Positions 1 through 8,632 of a stretch of DNA of 64,000 nucleotides are shown in pieces (the first letter of the stretch is position 1; every line of letters begins with the position of its first letter). The notes under the pieces were generated by a model, which saw nothing but the letters and a program-made list of their open reading frames with translations, was not told where the DNA came from and did not search any database. The position numbers and the translations under genes were made by a program. This stretch comes from Candidatus Latescibacterota bacterium (lineage in GTDB: Bacteria; Latescibacterota; UBA2968; SICM01), in the NCBI GenBank assembly GCA_009694805.1, contig SICM01000003.1, positions 1-64,000 on the forward strand, given 5' to 3'.

Positions 1-199
1 CTCTATTTGAATCTTGCTCCCAGCCGTCTCCAGGAAGGACGCGGGCCTCTTTTCCTGCCTCCTGGCTGGGACACAATACCAGATGAAATTTTGAATTTCG
101 ATCTTTCAATATTTTCAATATCTTACACCTAAACCGATCACGAATGAATACCCGTACAGGAGTTGCAAGGAATGACATTTTTTACCTCGCGAGACTGAG
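1..199. other. Upstream region with a nested inverted repeat; no gene seen
   Basis: No credible coding frame is visible. CCCAGCC at 19-25 pairs with GGCTGGG at 64-70, and inside it CAGGAA (31-36) pairs with TTCCTG (52-57), giving a long nested hairpin. It could be the transcription end of a gene lying left of the window, but no clear T-tract follows. Positions 80-150 are AT-rich compared with the rest of the window and probably hold the promoter of the next gene. I could not fix -35 and -10 boxes there. Confidence 0.35.
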
Positions 200-613
200 A
201 TGGCTATCAAGTTCCAAATAGATTTTCCCGATAACCTGGACAGCGGGCTGGACCGTCTAGTTGAGGCCGGGCATTTTAAGAGCCGTGAAGAAGCGGTTTT
301 GAAGGCTACGGAACAGTTGCTCAAACGCCTCGATCCTGCCCCGCAAGTCTCCGGCGCCCCAGAAAACCTGGCGCGTCAGGAATCCCTGTTTCAGCAGAAC
401 CAGGCTTACTTCGAAAGTCAAAAACAGGACCTTCAGAACCAGTACGGGGATTCGTTCATCGCCGTATGGGGAGAGCGCATTGTAGATCACGATGCCGACC
501 GGGCCCGGCTGGCTGAGCGCGTGTACAAACAGTTTGGCGCTGTGCCGATTTATATTGACCAACCCTCCGTATCTCCCGCCCGATTTCACGTCTCTTCTCC
601 CACGCTCGCTTGA
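200..613 (+). CDS. Small DUF5678-like protein with ribbon-helix-helix-like N-terminus
   Basis: 137 residues. Residues 1-43 (AIKFQIDFPDNLDSGLDRLV, then a helix with SREEAVLKATEQLL) resemble ribbon-helix-helix antitoxin or addiction-module N-termini. Residues ~80-117 (YGDSFIAVWGERIVDHDADR) match the pattern of DUF5678, a small beta-rich domain found in short prokaryotic proteins. The stop is 3 nt before the start of a retropepsin-like protease, so the two are surely co-transcribed, and this pairing recurs in other bacteria. The function is unknown. A regulator or substrate-adaptor role for the protease is inference. The ATG follows a weak purine stretch. Confidence 0.7.
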   Translation: MAIKFQIDFPDNLDSGLDRLVEAGHFKSREEAVLKATEQLLKRLDPAPQVSGAPENLARQESLFQQNQAYFESQKQDLQNQYGDSFIAVWGERIVDHDADRARLAERVYKQFGAVPIYIDQPSVSPARFHVSSPTLA

Positions 614-616
614 CCG

Positions 617-997
617 ATGCTCTATCCCTACAGCAACGCCCACCGGCCACCGGCTCCCGTTCTGGAGGCCACGATTGCGCATCCGGGAATATCTGATGCG
701 TCAACCATTCTGAATGCGAAAATCGATACAGGCGCGGACATTACCACCATTCCGAAGACTGTCTTTCTTCAACTTCAGATTCCGCCGTGTCGAGAGGTCC
801 TTGCCGTCGGCTACAACGGTGAAGAGACCCGACAGCGGACCTATCTGGTCCATCTGAGCATCGCCGGAAACATCTATGCTTATCACGAGGTCATGGCAAC
901 GACGGGAAGGCAGGCTCTGATCGGTCGCGATATTCTGAACCGATGGGTTGTCACGCTGGATGGTCCAAACGAGCGTATAGACATCAAAACTGATTAG
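617..997 (+). CDS. Retropepsin-like aspartic protease
   Basis: 126 residues, the size of a single-domain retroviral-type protease, which would act as a homodimer. The catalytic triplet Asp37-Thr38-Gly39 lies in KIDTGADITTIPKTVF. The second family hallmark, (L/I)(I/L)GRD, is LIGRDILNRWVVTLDG near residues 102-117. There is no signal peptide or membrane segment, so it is probably cytoplasmic. It starts 3 nt after the DUF5678-like gene and is followed by a Rho-independent terminator at 1023-1045, so the pair forms a closed transcription unit. The substrate is unknown. Confidence 0.8.
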   Translation: MLYPYSNAHRPPAPVLEATIAHPGISDASTILNAKIDTGADITTIPKTVFLQLQIPPCREVLAVGYNGEETRQRTYLVHLSIAGNIYAYHEVMATTGRQALIGRDILNRWVVTLDGPNERIDIKTD

Positions 998-1022
998 CGG
1001 ATGAAGGCTGGATGATGTCTCC

Positions 1023-1052
1023 AAGCCGCACTACCCGTGCGGCTTATTCTTT
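1023..1052 (+). terminator. Rho-independent terminator after the protease gene
   Basis: AAGCCGCAC (1023-1031), a TACCC loop, then GTGCGGCTT (1037-1045): a perfect 9-bp stem followed by ATTCTTT. It lies 25 nt after the protease stop codon. Confidence 0.85.
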
Positions 1053-1070
1053 AGGGCGAAACAGCCAGAC

Positions 1071-1127
1071 ATGAAAATCGTGGCGGAAGGCATTCTGAGC
1101 CGGGGCGAGCGGGGTTCTGTTCCGTGA
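1071..1127 (+). pseudogene. Truncated duplicate of the sialidase N-terminus (18 codons)
   Basis: The short frame reads MKIVAEGILSRGERGSVP and then stops. It matches the start of the sialidase 1.2 kb downstream (MKVIEQGILNRGERGTRR) at 12 of the first 15 residues, and the DNA is also similar over the first ~44 nt. The TGA at 1125-1127 overlaps the GTG start (1124-1126) of the RidA-like gene. It is either the 5' stub of a second sialidase gene or a translated leader coupled to the next gene. Confidence 0.6.
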
Positions 1128-2233
1128 AACAGGTCCGTATCTTTCCCCCGGGTGATCATCCGGTTCCGATGAACACGCCCGTTGTCATCGAGACGCGGCA
1201 TCGGGACTGGATACGGCGGGATATGGGAGGGATCTGTTTCAATTCCCCCCGGACGGCCTATGACTTTCTGGTCTCTCACGCTCCGGACGGGAGATTGAGC
1301 GACTGCGTGGAGATCACCGCCCTGCTCTCCGACTGGTCGGTCGCGGGGCCCATCCGGGAGGTTCGTCGACCGCTTTACGGCGCATCGCGCTGGGCCGCGA
1401 CGACGACGCTTCCGGTGGCGAAAGATCTCCCTGAGGGTCTTCCTTTCACGATGGAGGGGGTCGCGTACGGAGGGGGCGCATCCTATGCCATAAATCCGGC
1501 CTGGATGTATGATCTCAGCCATATGGTGCTCTCTCTGATCGTCGTGCAGCCCGTGGGCGAAGGCGACCTGATTCACCTTTCCGGGGTCGTCTCCTGGGAT
1601 TCTCACGGAAATGTCCTGCACCCAGGCGATGTGGATGCGCAGGTTCGACAGATTCTGGATTATGCCGCTCGCATGCTGAGGGAGAGCGGCAGTTCCCTGT
1701 CGGACCTTGTACGCGTCCGGACGTTTACGAGCCGGCCCCAGGTCGGGCAGATTTTACAGGACCGACTGGCAGAGCGCATCCAGAGGGCGTTCGTCTCTCA
1801 TCAGATGTTGTCTTCCCTCGATCCGACGGACCTGGGTCAACTCGTGTGCGAAGTTCAGTTCACGGCGGCGCGGGGCGCTACAAGGGCCTCAAGCGCCCAT
1901 GGCACATCGGTTGTTTTAGGGGGGGCGACCCATCTGTATCTTGCGCCGGTGAAGCGTGAAGGTACCAGCGAGGCCGTTTCCATCGAACAGGAGGCGGAGG
2001 AGGTCGTCCACCGTCTCAAGGCTACCTGTGAGGATTGCGGCCTGAACATGTCGAACCTTGTCTCTCTTCTGGTTGAAGTGGCCGACAAGGCCGCAGGGGC
2101 CGTCCTGTCCCTGGCGCTCCATCGTGTTTCCGGAGGCGCATTCCGCGCCGGGATAACGGCCAGTGTGAATCATAAAATCGTAGAAGATACCGGGCGGCGA
2201 ATCCTCCTCACCGGCACTGCGATCGGCGTCTGA
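1124..2233 (+). CDS. RidA/YjgF-like protein with two RidA-type domains
   Basis: 369 residues. The central part (~165-250) has the RidA pattern: HLSGVVSWDSHGNVL, then GDVDAQVRQILDYAARMLRE and SLSDLVRVRTF. A second, more diverged domain fills residues ~255-369. RidA proteins hydrolyse reactive enamines and imines or act in related small-molecule pathways. Tandem or N-terminally extended members are usually uncharacterised, so the substrate is not known. The GTG start overlaps the stop of the 18-codon sialidase fragment. The gene ends 21 nt before the sialidase, which has a GGAGAAGAAGGGG ribosome site, so the two are likely one operon. Residues 1-160 are not recognised. Confidence 0.65.
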   Translation: MKQVRIFPPGDHPVPMNTPVVIETRHRDWIRRDMGGICFNSPRTAYDFLVSHAPDGRLSDCVEITALLSDWSVAGPIREVRRPLYGASRWAATTTLPVAKDLPEGLPFTMEGVAYGGGASYAINPAWMYDLSHMVLSLIVVQPVGEGDLIHLSGVVSWDSHGNVLHPGDVDAQVRQILDYAARMLRESGSSLSDLVRVRTFTSRPQVGQILQDRLAERIQRAFVSHQMLSSLDPTDLGQLVCEVQFTAARGATRASSAHGTSVVLGGATHLYLAPVKREGTSEAVSIEQEAEEVVHRLKATCEDCGLNMSNLVSLLVEVADKAAGAVLSLALHRVSGGAFRAGITASVNHKIVEDTGRRILLTGTAIGV

Positions 2234-2254
2234 AGGAGAAGAAGGGGTTGAAAA

Positions 2255-3370
2255 ATGAAGGTCATTGAACAGGGCATTCTCAACCGGGGTGAGCGGGGGA
2301 CGAGGCGGGCGCTGGCGACGTTTCCGAACGTGACGGCCCTGCGCGACGGGACGCTGCTGGCGACCTATCGGGTCGGGACGACGAAGGACAGCGAGGATGA
2401 GACGATCGAGCTGCGCCGGTCCACGGACGGCGGGCGGACGTGGGGCGCGCCGGAGGTTCCGTTCTCGACGGTGGTCGGGGGAAGGCGAGGCTCGCTCAAA
2501 GTGGCGCACGCCACGCCGCTGGAGGGGGACCGGCTGATCGCTGCCGCGCTCTGGATCGACCGGGAGGCGTATCCGGGGCAGCCGCTGTTCAACAGCGACA
2601 CGGAGGGGTGCCTGCCGATGGCGATCCTGGTGGCGGATTCGGAGGATCTGGGACAGAGTTGGTCGCCCTGGCGGGTCGTGCCCGTGCCGGAGGACGTGGG
2701 GCCGCCGAGTTTGACGAGTCCGGTCCTGCGGCTGAGGAGCGGCAGGCTGGCGATGAGCATCGAGACGAACAAGGGCTATGAAGATGGGTCGAAGTGGACC
2801 CAGCGGGTGGTGTATGTGTACTCGGAAGATGAGGGGAAGACGTGGGGCGCGCCGGTGACGGTGGCGCAGGACCCGGCGGCCAGGTTCTTCAACTGGGACC
2901 AGCGGGCCGGGGTGGCCCCGGACGGCAGGGTGGTGACGTTCACCTGGACTTATGACCGGGAGACGACGACCTATTTGAATGTCCGCCGGAGGATCAGCCG
3001 GGATGAGGGGGCGACGTGGACCGCGCCGGAGGACCTGGGGTTTGCGGACCAGGCGTCGCATCCGGCGATCCTGCCGGATGGCCGGGTCGTTCTGGCGTGG
3101 GTGGACCGGTTCGGGACGCGGTCGATCCGGGCCAGGGTGGCGGAGGGTGTGGATGGGCCCTTTCCGGAGGGGTCGGAGGTGGTCTTGTATGAATACCGGG
3201 AACAGGGGAAGGAACGGGCGCGGGACACGGGGGAGATGCTGGCGGAGATGAGTGTCTGGAGCTTCGGGTTGCCTTATGTGGAGGGGTTGCCGGATGGGGA
3301 GGTGATGGTGGTGTATTATGCGGGGGATGTGGGGGGGACGGATGTGAGGTGGGTGAGGCTGAAGGTGTAG
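2255..3370 (+). CDS. BNR/Asp-box sialidase-family glycoside hydrolase
   Basis: 371 residues, the size of a single six-bladed propeller. Four Asp boxes of the type S-x-D-x-G-x-T-W are visible: STDGGRTW (56-63), SEDLGQSW (129-136), SEDEGKTW (190-197) and SRDEGATW (248-255). FPNVTALRDGTLLATYR at the N-terminus is also typical. There is no signal peptide, so the protein is probably cytoplasmic. The family includes exo-alpha-sialidases and many enzymes of unknown specificity, so sialic acid is not proven as substrate. It lies with an esterase and a heparinase-like lyase, which suggests polysaccharide breakdown. Structured element A starts 11 nt after the stop. Confidence 0.8.
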   Translation: MKVIEQGILNRGERGTRRALATFPNVTALRDGTLLATYRVGTTKDSEDETIELRRSTDGGRTWGAPEVPFSTVVGGRRGSLKVAHATPLEGDRLIAAALWIDREAYPGQPLFNSDTEGCLPMAILVADSEDLGQSWSPWRVVPVPEDVGPPSLTSPVLRLRSGRLAMSIETNKGYEDGSKWTQRVVYVYSEDEGKTWGAPVTVAQDPAARFFNWDQRAGVAPDGRVVTFTWTYDRETTTYLNVRRRISRDEGATWTAPEDLGFADQASHPAILPDGRVVLAWVDRFGTRSIRARVAEGVDGPFPEGSEVVLYEYREQGKERARDTGEMLAEMSVWSFGLPYVEGLPDGEVMVVYYAGDVGGTDVRWVRLKV

Positions 3371-3381
3371 AAATAGGGTTT

Positions 3382-3595
3382 CCAACTTTTCTTGCTCGTG
3401 CAAGAAAAGTTGGACAAAAGAAGCACGCTCGCTCATGCGCCGCGAGGGGCTTTGGCGCGACGTACTTCGTTCCGTGACGTAATCGGGGTCCCGTGGCAGT
3501 CCGAGCCCCTTCCGCCGCACCCCCGCGCCGCTTCGCGTCGCTCGTACCCCACCGTGCCTTTGCGGACGCTCTGCTTGAAAGCCGGGACGTCGCGC
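3382..3595 (+). repeat. Structured interspersed element, copy A (variant interior)
   Basis: This fills the 310-nt gap before the esterase. It starts with the hairpin CCAACTTTTCTTG / CTCGTG / CAAGAAAAGTTGG (3382-3413). The loop bases CGTG can pair with CACG in the tail GAAGCACGCTC just downstream. A long-range stem joins GCGCGACGT (3455-3463) and ACGTCGCGC (3587-3595); this end sequence differs from the other copies but is perfectly complementary. The interior is ~40 nt longer than, and unrelated to, copies B, D and E. A C-rich/G-rich hairpin (CTCCCCC/GGGGGAG) follows at ~3612-3652. Confidence 0.85.
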
Positions 3596-3680
3596 CTTCT
3601 GGTCGTTTGGACAAGGTTCCTCCCCCTCTCCCTTTTTGGGGGAGGGGGATGGGGGGAGGGGTCTGATTTCGAGGAATTCT

Positions 3681-4820
3681 ATGCCAAAACCTTATCTGGG
3701 TTCGTTGGGGCGGTTGATGGATGCGCTGGCGCGGGATCAGGGGCGGGCGCTGTCGTATGAGAGATGCCGCGCGATGGGGCCGAAGGCCTGGTCCGAGGAG
3801 GCGCGGAAGGCGCTGCTGGAGCGGCTGGACTTTTCGCCGGAGCGGGTAGCGCTGGAGGCCAGGGTTCTGGCGAGCAGGACGGAATCGGGTTACGTTCGGG
3901 AGACAGTGGAGTTCGCATCCACGCGGCATCATCGGATCAGGGGGGAGTTGCTCACGCCGAGTTCGGGGAAGCCGCCCTTTCCGGCGGTGCTGGCGCTGCA
4001 CGATCACGGCGGCTTCTACACGCACGGGCGGGAGAAGCTCGTGGAGGGGCTGAGCGACTCGCCCGCGCTGATGGAGTTCCTGGAGAGGTGTTACGAGGGG
4101 CGATTCTGGGCGAGCGAGCTGGCGCGCCGGGGGTACGCGGTGCTGGTGACGGACGTGCTGGGGTGGGGAGAACGGCGCATGCCGGCCGAGGATCTGCCGG
4201 AGGATGTGCGCGTCCGGCTGGAGAAGTGGCCGGAGGGGAGCCGGGAGTGGGTCGCGGCCTACAACAACCACGCCTCGCAGGTGACGCCGACGCTCAACCA
4301 GAACGCGAATTTCGCGGGGGTGAGCTGGATGGGAATGGTGGTCTGGGATGACCGCCGGGCGCTGGAGTACCTGATCTCCCGACCGGAGGTGGATGCGGGC
4401 CGGGTGGCGTGCGCGGGGCTGTCAGGAGGGGGGTGGCGCAGCACGTACCTGATGGGGGCGGAGTCGCGGCTGAGCGGGGGGGCCATTGCCGGATGGATGG
4501 CCCGCATCGGGGACCAGCTTCTCCACAAGACCCGCTGTCACCTCGGGCTCTACACCGCGCCGTCGGTGTATCGCGCGCTGGACCATCCGGACATCGCGGC
4601 CATCGGGGCGCCGAGGCCGCTGATGGTGCTCCAGTGTATGCAGGACCAGCTCTTTTCGATGGACTCGATGCGGGACTCGTGCGAGGACATCCGCAGGGTC
4701 TATGAGGATTGGGGGCACGGCGAGCGGTTCGACGCCCGGTTCTATGACGTGCCGCACTGCCTGAACCGGCAGATGCAGGAGGAGATGTTCGCGTGGATGG
4801 ATAAATGGATGAAGGGATGA
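3681..4820 (+). CDS. Alpha/beta hydrolase, acetyl-xylan-esterase-like
   Basis: 379 residues from the ATG at 3681, which has GAGGA about 5 nt upstream. The frame is open further upstream only because it runs through element A. The nucleophile elbow is GLSGGG after RVACAG, and LALHDHGG near residue 100 gives the oxyanion loop. Late in the protein, PLMVLQCMQDQLF and FYDVPHCLN hold the likely acid and the catalytic His. There is no signal peptide. Related cytoplasmic esterases deacylate sugars or oligosaccharides. The neighbouring heparinase-like lyase and sialidase-family enzyme support a role in carbohydrate breakdown. The exact substrate cannot be read from the sequence. Confidence 0.75.
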   Translation: MPKPYLGSLGRLMDALARDQGRALSYERCRAMGPKAWSEEARKALLERLDFSPERVALEARVLASRTESGYVRETVEFASTRHHRIRGELLTPSSGKPPFPAVLALHDHGGFYTHGREKLVEGLSDSPALMEFLERCYEGRFWASELARRGYAVLVTDVLGWGERRMPAEDLPEDVRVRLEKWPEGSREWVAAYNNHASQVTPTLNQNANFAGVSWMGMVVWDDRRALEYLISRPEVDAGRVACAGLSGGGWRSTYLMGAESRLSGGAIAGWMARIGDQLLHKTRCHLGLYTAPSVYRALDHPDIAAIGAPRPLMVLQCMQDQLFSMDSMRDSCEDIRRVYEDWGHGERFDARFYDVPHCLNRQMQEEMFAWMDKWMKG

Positions 4821-4828
4821 TGAATATA

Positions 4829-4850
4829 GCGCGGGGATTCATCGCCGTGA
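4829..4850. repeat. Degenerate GATTCATC hairpin between esterase and lyase genes
   Basis: CGGGGATTCATCGCCG at 4832-4847 has the same ATTCAT core as the perfect palindromes at 34927, 34984 and 43375, with one G-G mismatch in the stem. It lies just before the start of the heparinase-like gene. Confidence 0.5.
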
Positions 4851-4853
4851 GGG

Positions 4854-6833
4854 ATGAGGATGAAACGAGACGAGATTCCGAGAGACGAACGCGCGGTCAG
4901 CGATGCGGATTTTCTGAGGGCGCTGGACCCGAAGCGGCGTGACCTGGCGGGGATACGGCGGGCTGCGGAGGCCGGGGATATCGACGGGGCGAGGCGGGGG
5001 CTGGTGGAACACTTCCGGACGCGGCAGCGCCCGGCGTGGTTCTTTGACTTCCGGGATGGAAGGCGGGGGAAGGTCGTCGCGGCATGGCCCGGCATCGAGC
5101 AGGGGGATCGGTGGCGCGCGGACCCGTTGCTCCGGAATCGGTTCCACCTGAGAGAGGACAACCCGGCGCTGGTGTGGGACTTCGGGAAGGGCCTCCGGTG
5201 GCATACCGCGGAGATGCGGCAACTCGGCTCGACCCCCTACCGGCTGAAGCGGGGGAATTTCTTTCGCGACCTGGCCATGGCCTACGGGGAGACGGGGCGT
5301 GCGGCGTATGCGGTGAAGTTCGCGGCGTTCGCGGAGCGATGGCGGAAGGACTGGCCGCTGGTGGTGGACGATGCGTTCCATCCGGACACGGCCCTGCTGT
5401 CCCGGCCAGACGGGCACGACACGATGACCATGGCCTACCGCTGGATGGCCTGGATGGACTGCCTCTACGGGGGCATTGCGTTTGCGCCGGAGGTCCCGAC
5501 GGAGACGACGTTTGGACTGATCAAGTCCCTCTGGTTCATCGCGCTTCAGTACCGGCACTACGAGAAGAGCGTGTACACGCCCGCCAACCACCACCTGTTC
5601 GAACGGGGGACGGCGCCGTTCCTGTGCGGGATCATGCTGCCCGAGTTTCCGGAGGTGGCCCGGCTGGTCGAGCAGGCCAGGCCGGTGATCGCCCGGCACG
5701 TGGCGCGGAGTTTTTTGCCGGACGGCGGGTACGAGGAGCGGTCACCGGCCCACGCCGTGGTGGCCCTGCACATGTTCTTGATCCCCCTCCGCCTGGCGGG
5801 GCTGAACCGGGTTCGGATGCTGGGCCGGGGCGAGGAGGCGCTGATCCGGCGGTGCGGGGAGATGGTGGCCCTGCTTGCCCTCCCGGACGGGTCCCAGCCC
5901 GACATCGGGGACGGGCGCTACCTCGCCTCGGACACGGTGAGGGTCCTGGGGGACCTGGGCGCGATCCTGAAGAGCCGGGCATCCGCCGAGGTCCTCCGGC
6001 GTCTTCGACTGAACGGTCAGGTGGAAGCGAAGGATCGCCCGGCGCTGAAACGAGTCGGGCGGCAGGCGCTTCCGCTGACGGCCTCCTATCCCTCGGCAGG
6101 GTTCTTCGTGTCGCGAGATGGATGGACGCCCCGCGCGTCGGCGATGGCGCTGTCGGTCCCCGGGACGGGCCTCCCCAACCACGCGCACGACGACGCGCTT
6201 TCGCTGCAACTCATCGTGCGGGGGGAGCCGATGATCGGGACGCCGATCTCAGAGCTCTATTCGTATCTGAACCGGAATCGGCAGGCGCAGAAGCGTCTCA
6301 TCCGGGGGCATTTTTACGCGATGACCTCGCACAACGTGGTGCTGGTCGGCGGCGAACCCCTCCGGTCCCCGGCGTCCCTGGCGTCGAGCTGGGGGCCGGC
6401 GCCCACGCCCGTTCAGACCGAGTGGGAGGAGGGGGATGACGGCGTCCGGGTGGCGAGTTCCCACGAGGGGTATCCCGGCGTCCGACTGTCCCGTGAGGTC
6501 GTGTTCCGGCACGGGAAGGGGTGGGTCGTGCGGGACCGGGTGGAGGGCAGCGCCAGGAAGCCGCACGTGGCCCGGTGGCATTTTGAATACGGTGTGGAGG
6601 TCGTGGAGCAGGAGGGTCTGTTGGTGGCGACGCGTGGCCAGGCCCGGTTGAGGATAGGGCTATCGTCTCAGGGCAAGGTGAGGGCGCGGCTCTACCGGGA
6701 CCGGAAGTGGCTGGGGAAAAATCCGCTCCGCCCGGAGGAGGCCGCGCCCTGGGTGCTGGACGTGAGGTTCGGCGGGTCGGGAGACGATCTGCTGGAGACG
6801 CGGTTTGACATTCTCTCGAAGCGTGGAAAGTGA
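4854..6833 (+). CDS. Heparinase II/III-family polysaccharide lyase-like protein
   Basis: 659 residues, as expected for an alpha/alpha toroid followed by a beta-sandwich. NHHLFERGTAPFLCG near residue 245 is the conserved Asn-His motif of the toroid, and SFLPDGGYEERSPAHA follows. The second half has the conserved GLPNHAHDDALSLQL (His-rich, near residue 445) and a beta-rich tail with VRDRVEGSARKPHVARWHFEYG. The family cleaves uronic-acid-containing polysaccharides such as heparin, heparan sulfate or alginate oligomers by beta-elimination. No signal peptide is evident. An alternative ATG lies at 4860. The gene ends 4 nt before the flavoprotein gene, so the two are co-transcribed. Confidence 0.75.
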   Translation: MRMKRDEIPRDERAVSDADFLRALDPKRRDLAGIRRAAEAGDIDGARRGLVEHFRTRQRPAWFFDFRDGRRGKVVAAWPGIEQGDRWRADPLLRNRFHLREDNPALVWDFGKGLRWHTAEMRQLGSTPYRLKRGNFFRDLAMAYGETGRAAYAVKFAAFAERWRKDWPLVVDDAFHPDTALLSRPDGHDTMTMAYRWMAWMDCLYGGIAFAPEVPTETTFGLIKSLWFIALQYRHYEKSVYTPANHHLFERGTAPFLCGIMLPEFPEVARLVEQARPVIARHVARSFLPDGGYEERSPAHAVVALHMFLIPLRLAGLNRVRMLGRGEEALIRRCGEMVALLALPDGSQPDIGDGRYLASDTVRVLGDLGAILKSRASAEVLRRLRLNGQVEAKDRPALKRVGRQALPLTASYPSAGFFVSRDGWTPRASAMALSVPGTGLPNHAHDDALSLQLIVRGEPMIGTPISELYSYLNRNRQAQKRLIRGHFYAMTSHNVVLVGGEPLRSPASLASSWGPAPTPVQTEWEEGDDGVRVASSHEGYPGVRLSREVVFRHGKGWVVRDRVEGSARKPHVARWHFEYGVEVVEQEGLLVATRGQARLRIGLSSQGKVRARLYRDRKWLGKNPLRPEEAAPWVLDVRFGGSGDDLLETRFDILSKRGK

Positions 6834-6837
6834 GACT

Positions 6838-8370
6838 ATGGATACAGACGTGATCATCGTGGGGGCGGGGCATAACGGGCTGGTGGCTGCGGCGTACCTG
6901 GCGCAGGCCGGGTTGCGGGTCGATCTGTTCGAGCGCCGGGCGTTTACGGGAGGCTCGGCGATCACCGAAGAGCTATGGCCGGGGTTCAAATTTTCGACCT
7001 GTGCGCACATGACGCACGCGATTCACCCGAAGATCATCCGCGACCTGCGCCTCACCGAGCGGGGGCTGGCGATGTGTACGCGCGAGGGGGGCCTCCGTCT
7101 CTGCGCGGACGGGACCTACTACGGCCCCGAGGATCACGATTCGCCGCGAAATCTTGCGACGGAGGGCCGGCTGACGGCGGAGGAGCAGGAGGGGGCACGG
7201 CGGTACGGCGAGTTCAAACGGACGCTGAACGACACCTTCGCGCCCTACCGGCTGGGACCGCCGCCCACGCTGGAGGCGGTACGGGCAAAGGTCGCGGGCA
7301 CGCCGGCTGCGGAGGTCCTGGAACAGGCGCTGACGACCCGCATCCGGGGACTTCACGAGGTTTTTCTCCCGTCCGAATTTCTGAAGGAGAAATACGCCGG
7401 GGAAGGGGCTGCTGTGGGGCGCAACCCGCTCGGGCTGCACCTGGCCTACAGCTCCATCAATCGGCCGGAGGAAGGGACCGGCGAAGAACCTCCTTATGGA
7501 TATCCGAGCGGAGGGATGGGGGTGGTGAGTCGGGTGATGGAGGAGGCTGCCGAAGAGGCGGGGGCCCGGGTTCACGTGAGCCGGGGGGTGGATCGATTCC
7601 TCGTGGAGGAGGGCCAGGTCGTCGGCGTACGGCTGGAGGACGGGTCCGAGGTGCGGAGTCGGGTCGTGGTGTCCAACCTGGACCCCAAGCGGACGTTCCT
7701 GAAGTTGCTCGCGCCGGAGCACGTGGAGGGGGGCCTCCGGCGTCGCATCGAGGGGCTGATCACGCACGTGAGTTGTTACAAGTTCCTGGCTGTGATCTCG
7801 GAGCTGCCCCGATGGAAGGCGTGGGACGGGGACCCGGACCGGCCTCCGCAGGGCTCCGTGGTGCTGGGCCATTCGCGCGCCGGGATCGACGCGGCCTACG
7901 ACGACCTGGAGGGGGGACGGGCGCCGGAAGCGCCGGTCGTCAGTTTCTCGATTCCCTCGTTCACAGACCCCAGCCTGACGCAGCCGGGGTACCATACGGC
8001 GTCGATCTGGATCTATCCGGCCCCGGCCAGGTTGCGGGAAGGGACGTGGGATGAGGTGCGTGAGGGGGTCGCGGAGCGGTTGATCGACCAGATCACCGCG
8101 TATGCGCCCAACTTCAGGGGGTCGATCCGGGACTACCGGCTGAGGACGCCGCTGGATCTGGAGCGGGAGAACGGGCTGACGGATGGGTGCATCTGGCACG
8201 TCCAGCACGCGGGGGAACATCTCTTCTGGAACCGGCCGCTGCCGGAGCTGGCGGCCTACCGTGCCCCGCTGAAGGGGCTGTATCTATGCGGGGCCGGGCA
8301 GCACCCCGGCGGAGAGGTGAGCGGGATACCGGGGCACAATGCGGCGCAGGAGATTCTCAAAGACATGTGA
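6838..8370 (+). CDS. NAD(P)/FAD-dependent oxidoreductase, phytoene-desaturase-like
   Basis: 510 residues from the ATG at 6838. The N-terminal dinucleotide fold is DVIIVGAGHNGLVAAAYLA, with the acidic strand end at LFERR and GGSAITEE after it, as in the CrtI/phytoene dehydrogenase group. The C-terminal FAD signature is YLCGAGQHPGGEVSGIPGHNAA. GYPSGGMGVVSRVMEEAAEEAGARV in mid-protein is also typical. Members desaturate or isomerise carotenoids and retinoids, but many in non-pigmented bacteria have unknown substrates. No other carotenoid gene lies beside it. It sits at the end of the lyase operon and 20 nt before structured element B. Confidence 0.75.
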   Translation: MDTDVIIVGAGHNGLVAAAYLAQAGLRVDLFERRAFTGGSAITEELWPGFKFSTCAHMTHAIHPKIIRDLRLTERGLAMCTREGGLRLCADGTYYGPEDHDSPRNLATEGRLTAEEQEGARRYGEFKRTLNDTFAPYRLGPPPTLEAVRAKVAGTPAAEVLEQALTTRIRGLHEVFLPSEFLKEKYAGEGAAVGRNPLGLHLAYSSINRPEEGTGEEPPYGYPSGGMGVVSRVMEEAAEEAGARVHVSRGVDRFLVEEGQVVGVRLEDGSEVRSRVVVSNLDPKRTFLKLLAPEHVEGGLRRRIEGLITHVSCYKFLAVISELPRWKAWDGDPDRPPQGSVVLGHSRAGIDAAYDDLEGGRAPEAPVVSFSIPSFTDPSLTQPGYHTASIWIYPAPARLREGTWDEVREGVAERLIDQITAYAPNFRGSIRDYRLRTPLDLERENGLTDGCIWHVQHAGEHLFWNRPLPELAAYRAPLKGLYLCGAGQHPGGEVSGIPGHNAAQEILKDM

Positions 8371-8390
8371 TTATCATCCTATACCGCTTT

Positions 8391-8563
8391 CCAACTTTTC
8401 TTGCTCGTGCAAGAAAAATTGGCAAAAGAAGCACGCTCCTCAGACGCCGGAGGGGCTTGGGCGCGACGCAACCTCAACGTTCAGGGGACGCACCGAAATG
8501 TGTGCCCCCGGCATGTTTGATGCTTCTGCTGGGCTCCTGCGGTGGGGGTTTCTGGCGTCGCGC
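8391..8563 (+). repeat. Structured interspersed element, copy B
   Basis: The hairpin at 8391-8422 (CCAACTTTTCTTG / CTCGTG / CAAGAAAAATTGG) has one mismatch. The tail GCACG can pair with the loop. The long-range stem is GCGCGACGC (8461-8469) with GCGTCGCGC (8555-8563). The internal hairpin GCACC/TGTGC lies at 8490-8505, and CCGGCA pairs with TGCTGG. A CCCCTCTCCC...GGGGGAGGGG hairpin follows at ~8592-8615. The frame of the next gene is open through the whole element. Confidence 0.85.
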
Positions 8564-8632
8564 CTGCTTTGGGTCTGTACACTACCTTTCTCCCCTCTCC
8601 CTGCGGGGGAGGGGAAGGGGGAGGGGTCTCAA

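Noticed and set aside
1916-3520. Long open frame on the minus strand opposite the sialidase (534 codons)
   Set aside because: It is His/Pro/Arg-rich, low in hydrophobic pattern and has no recognisable motif. The plus strand has Asp boxes. It is a shadow frame caused by high GC at third positions.
3392-3760. Reading the structured elements as small protein genes (conserved peptides such as ASFVQLFLHEQEKLE)
   Set aside because: Copies differ by changes that keep base pairing rather than codons. Frames are open on both strands by chance, and no copy has a ribosome site and start in a constant place.
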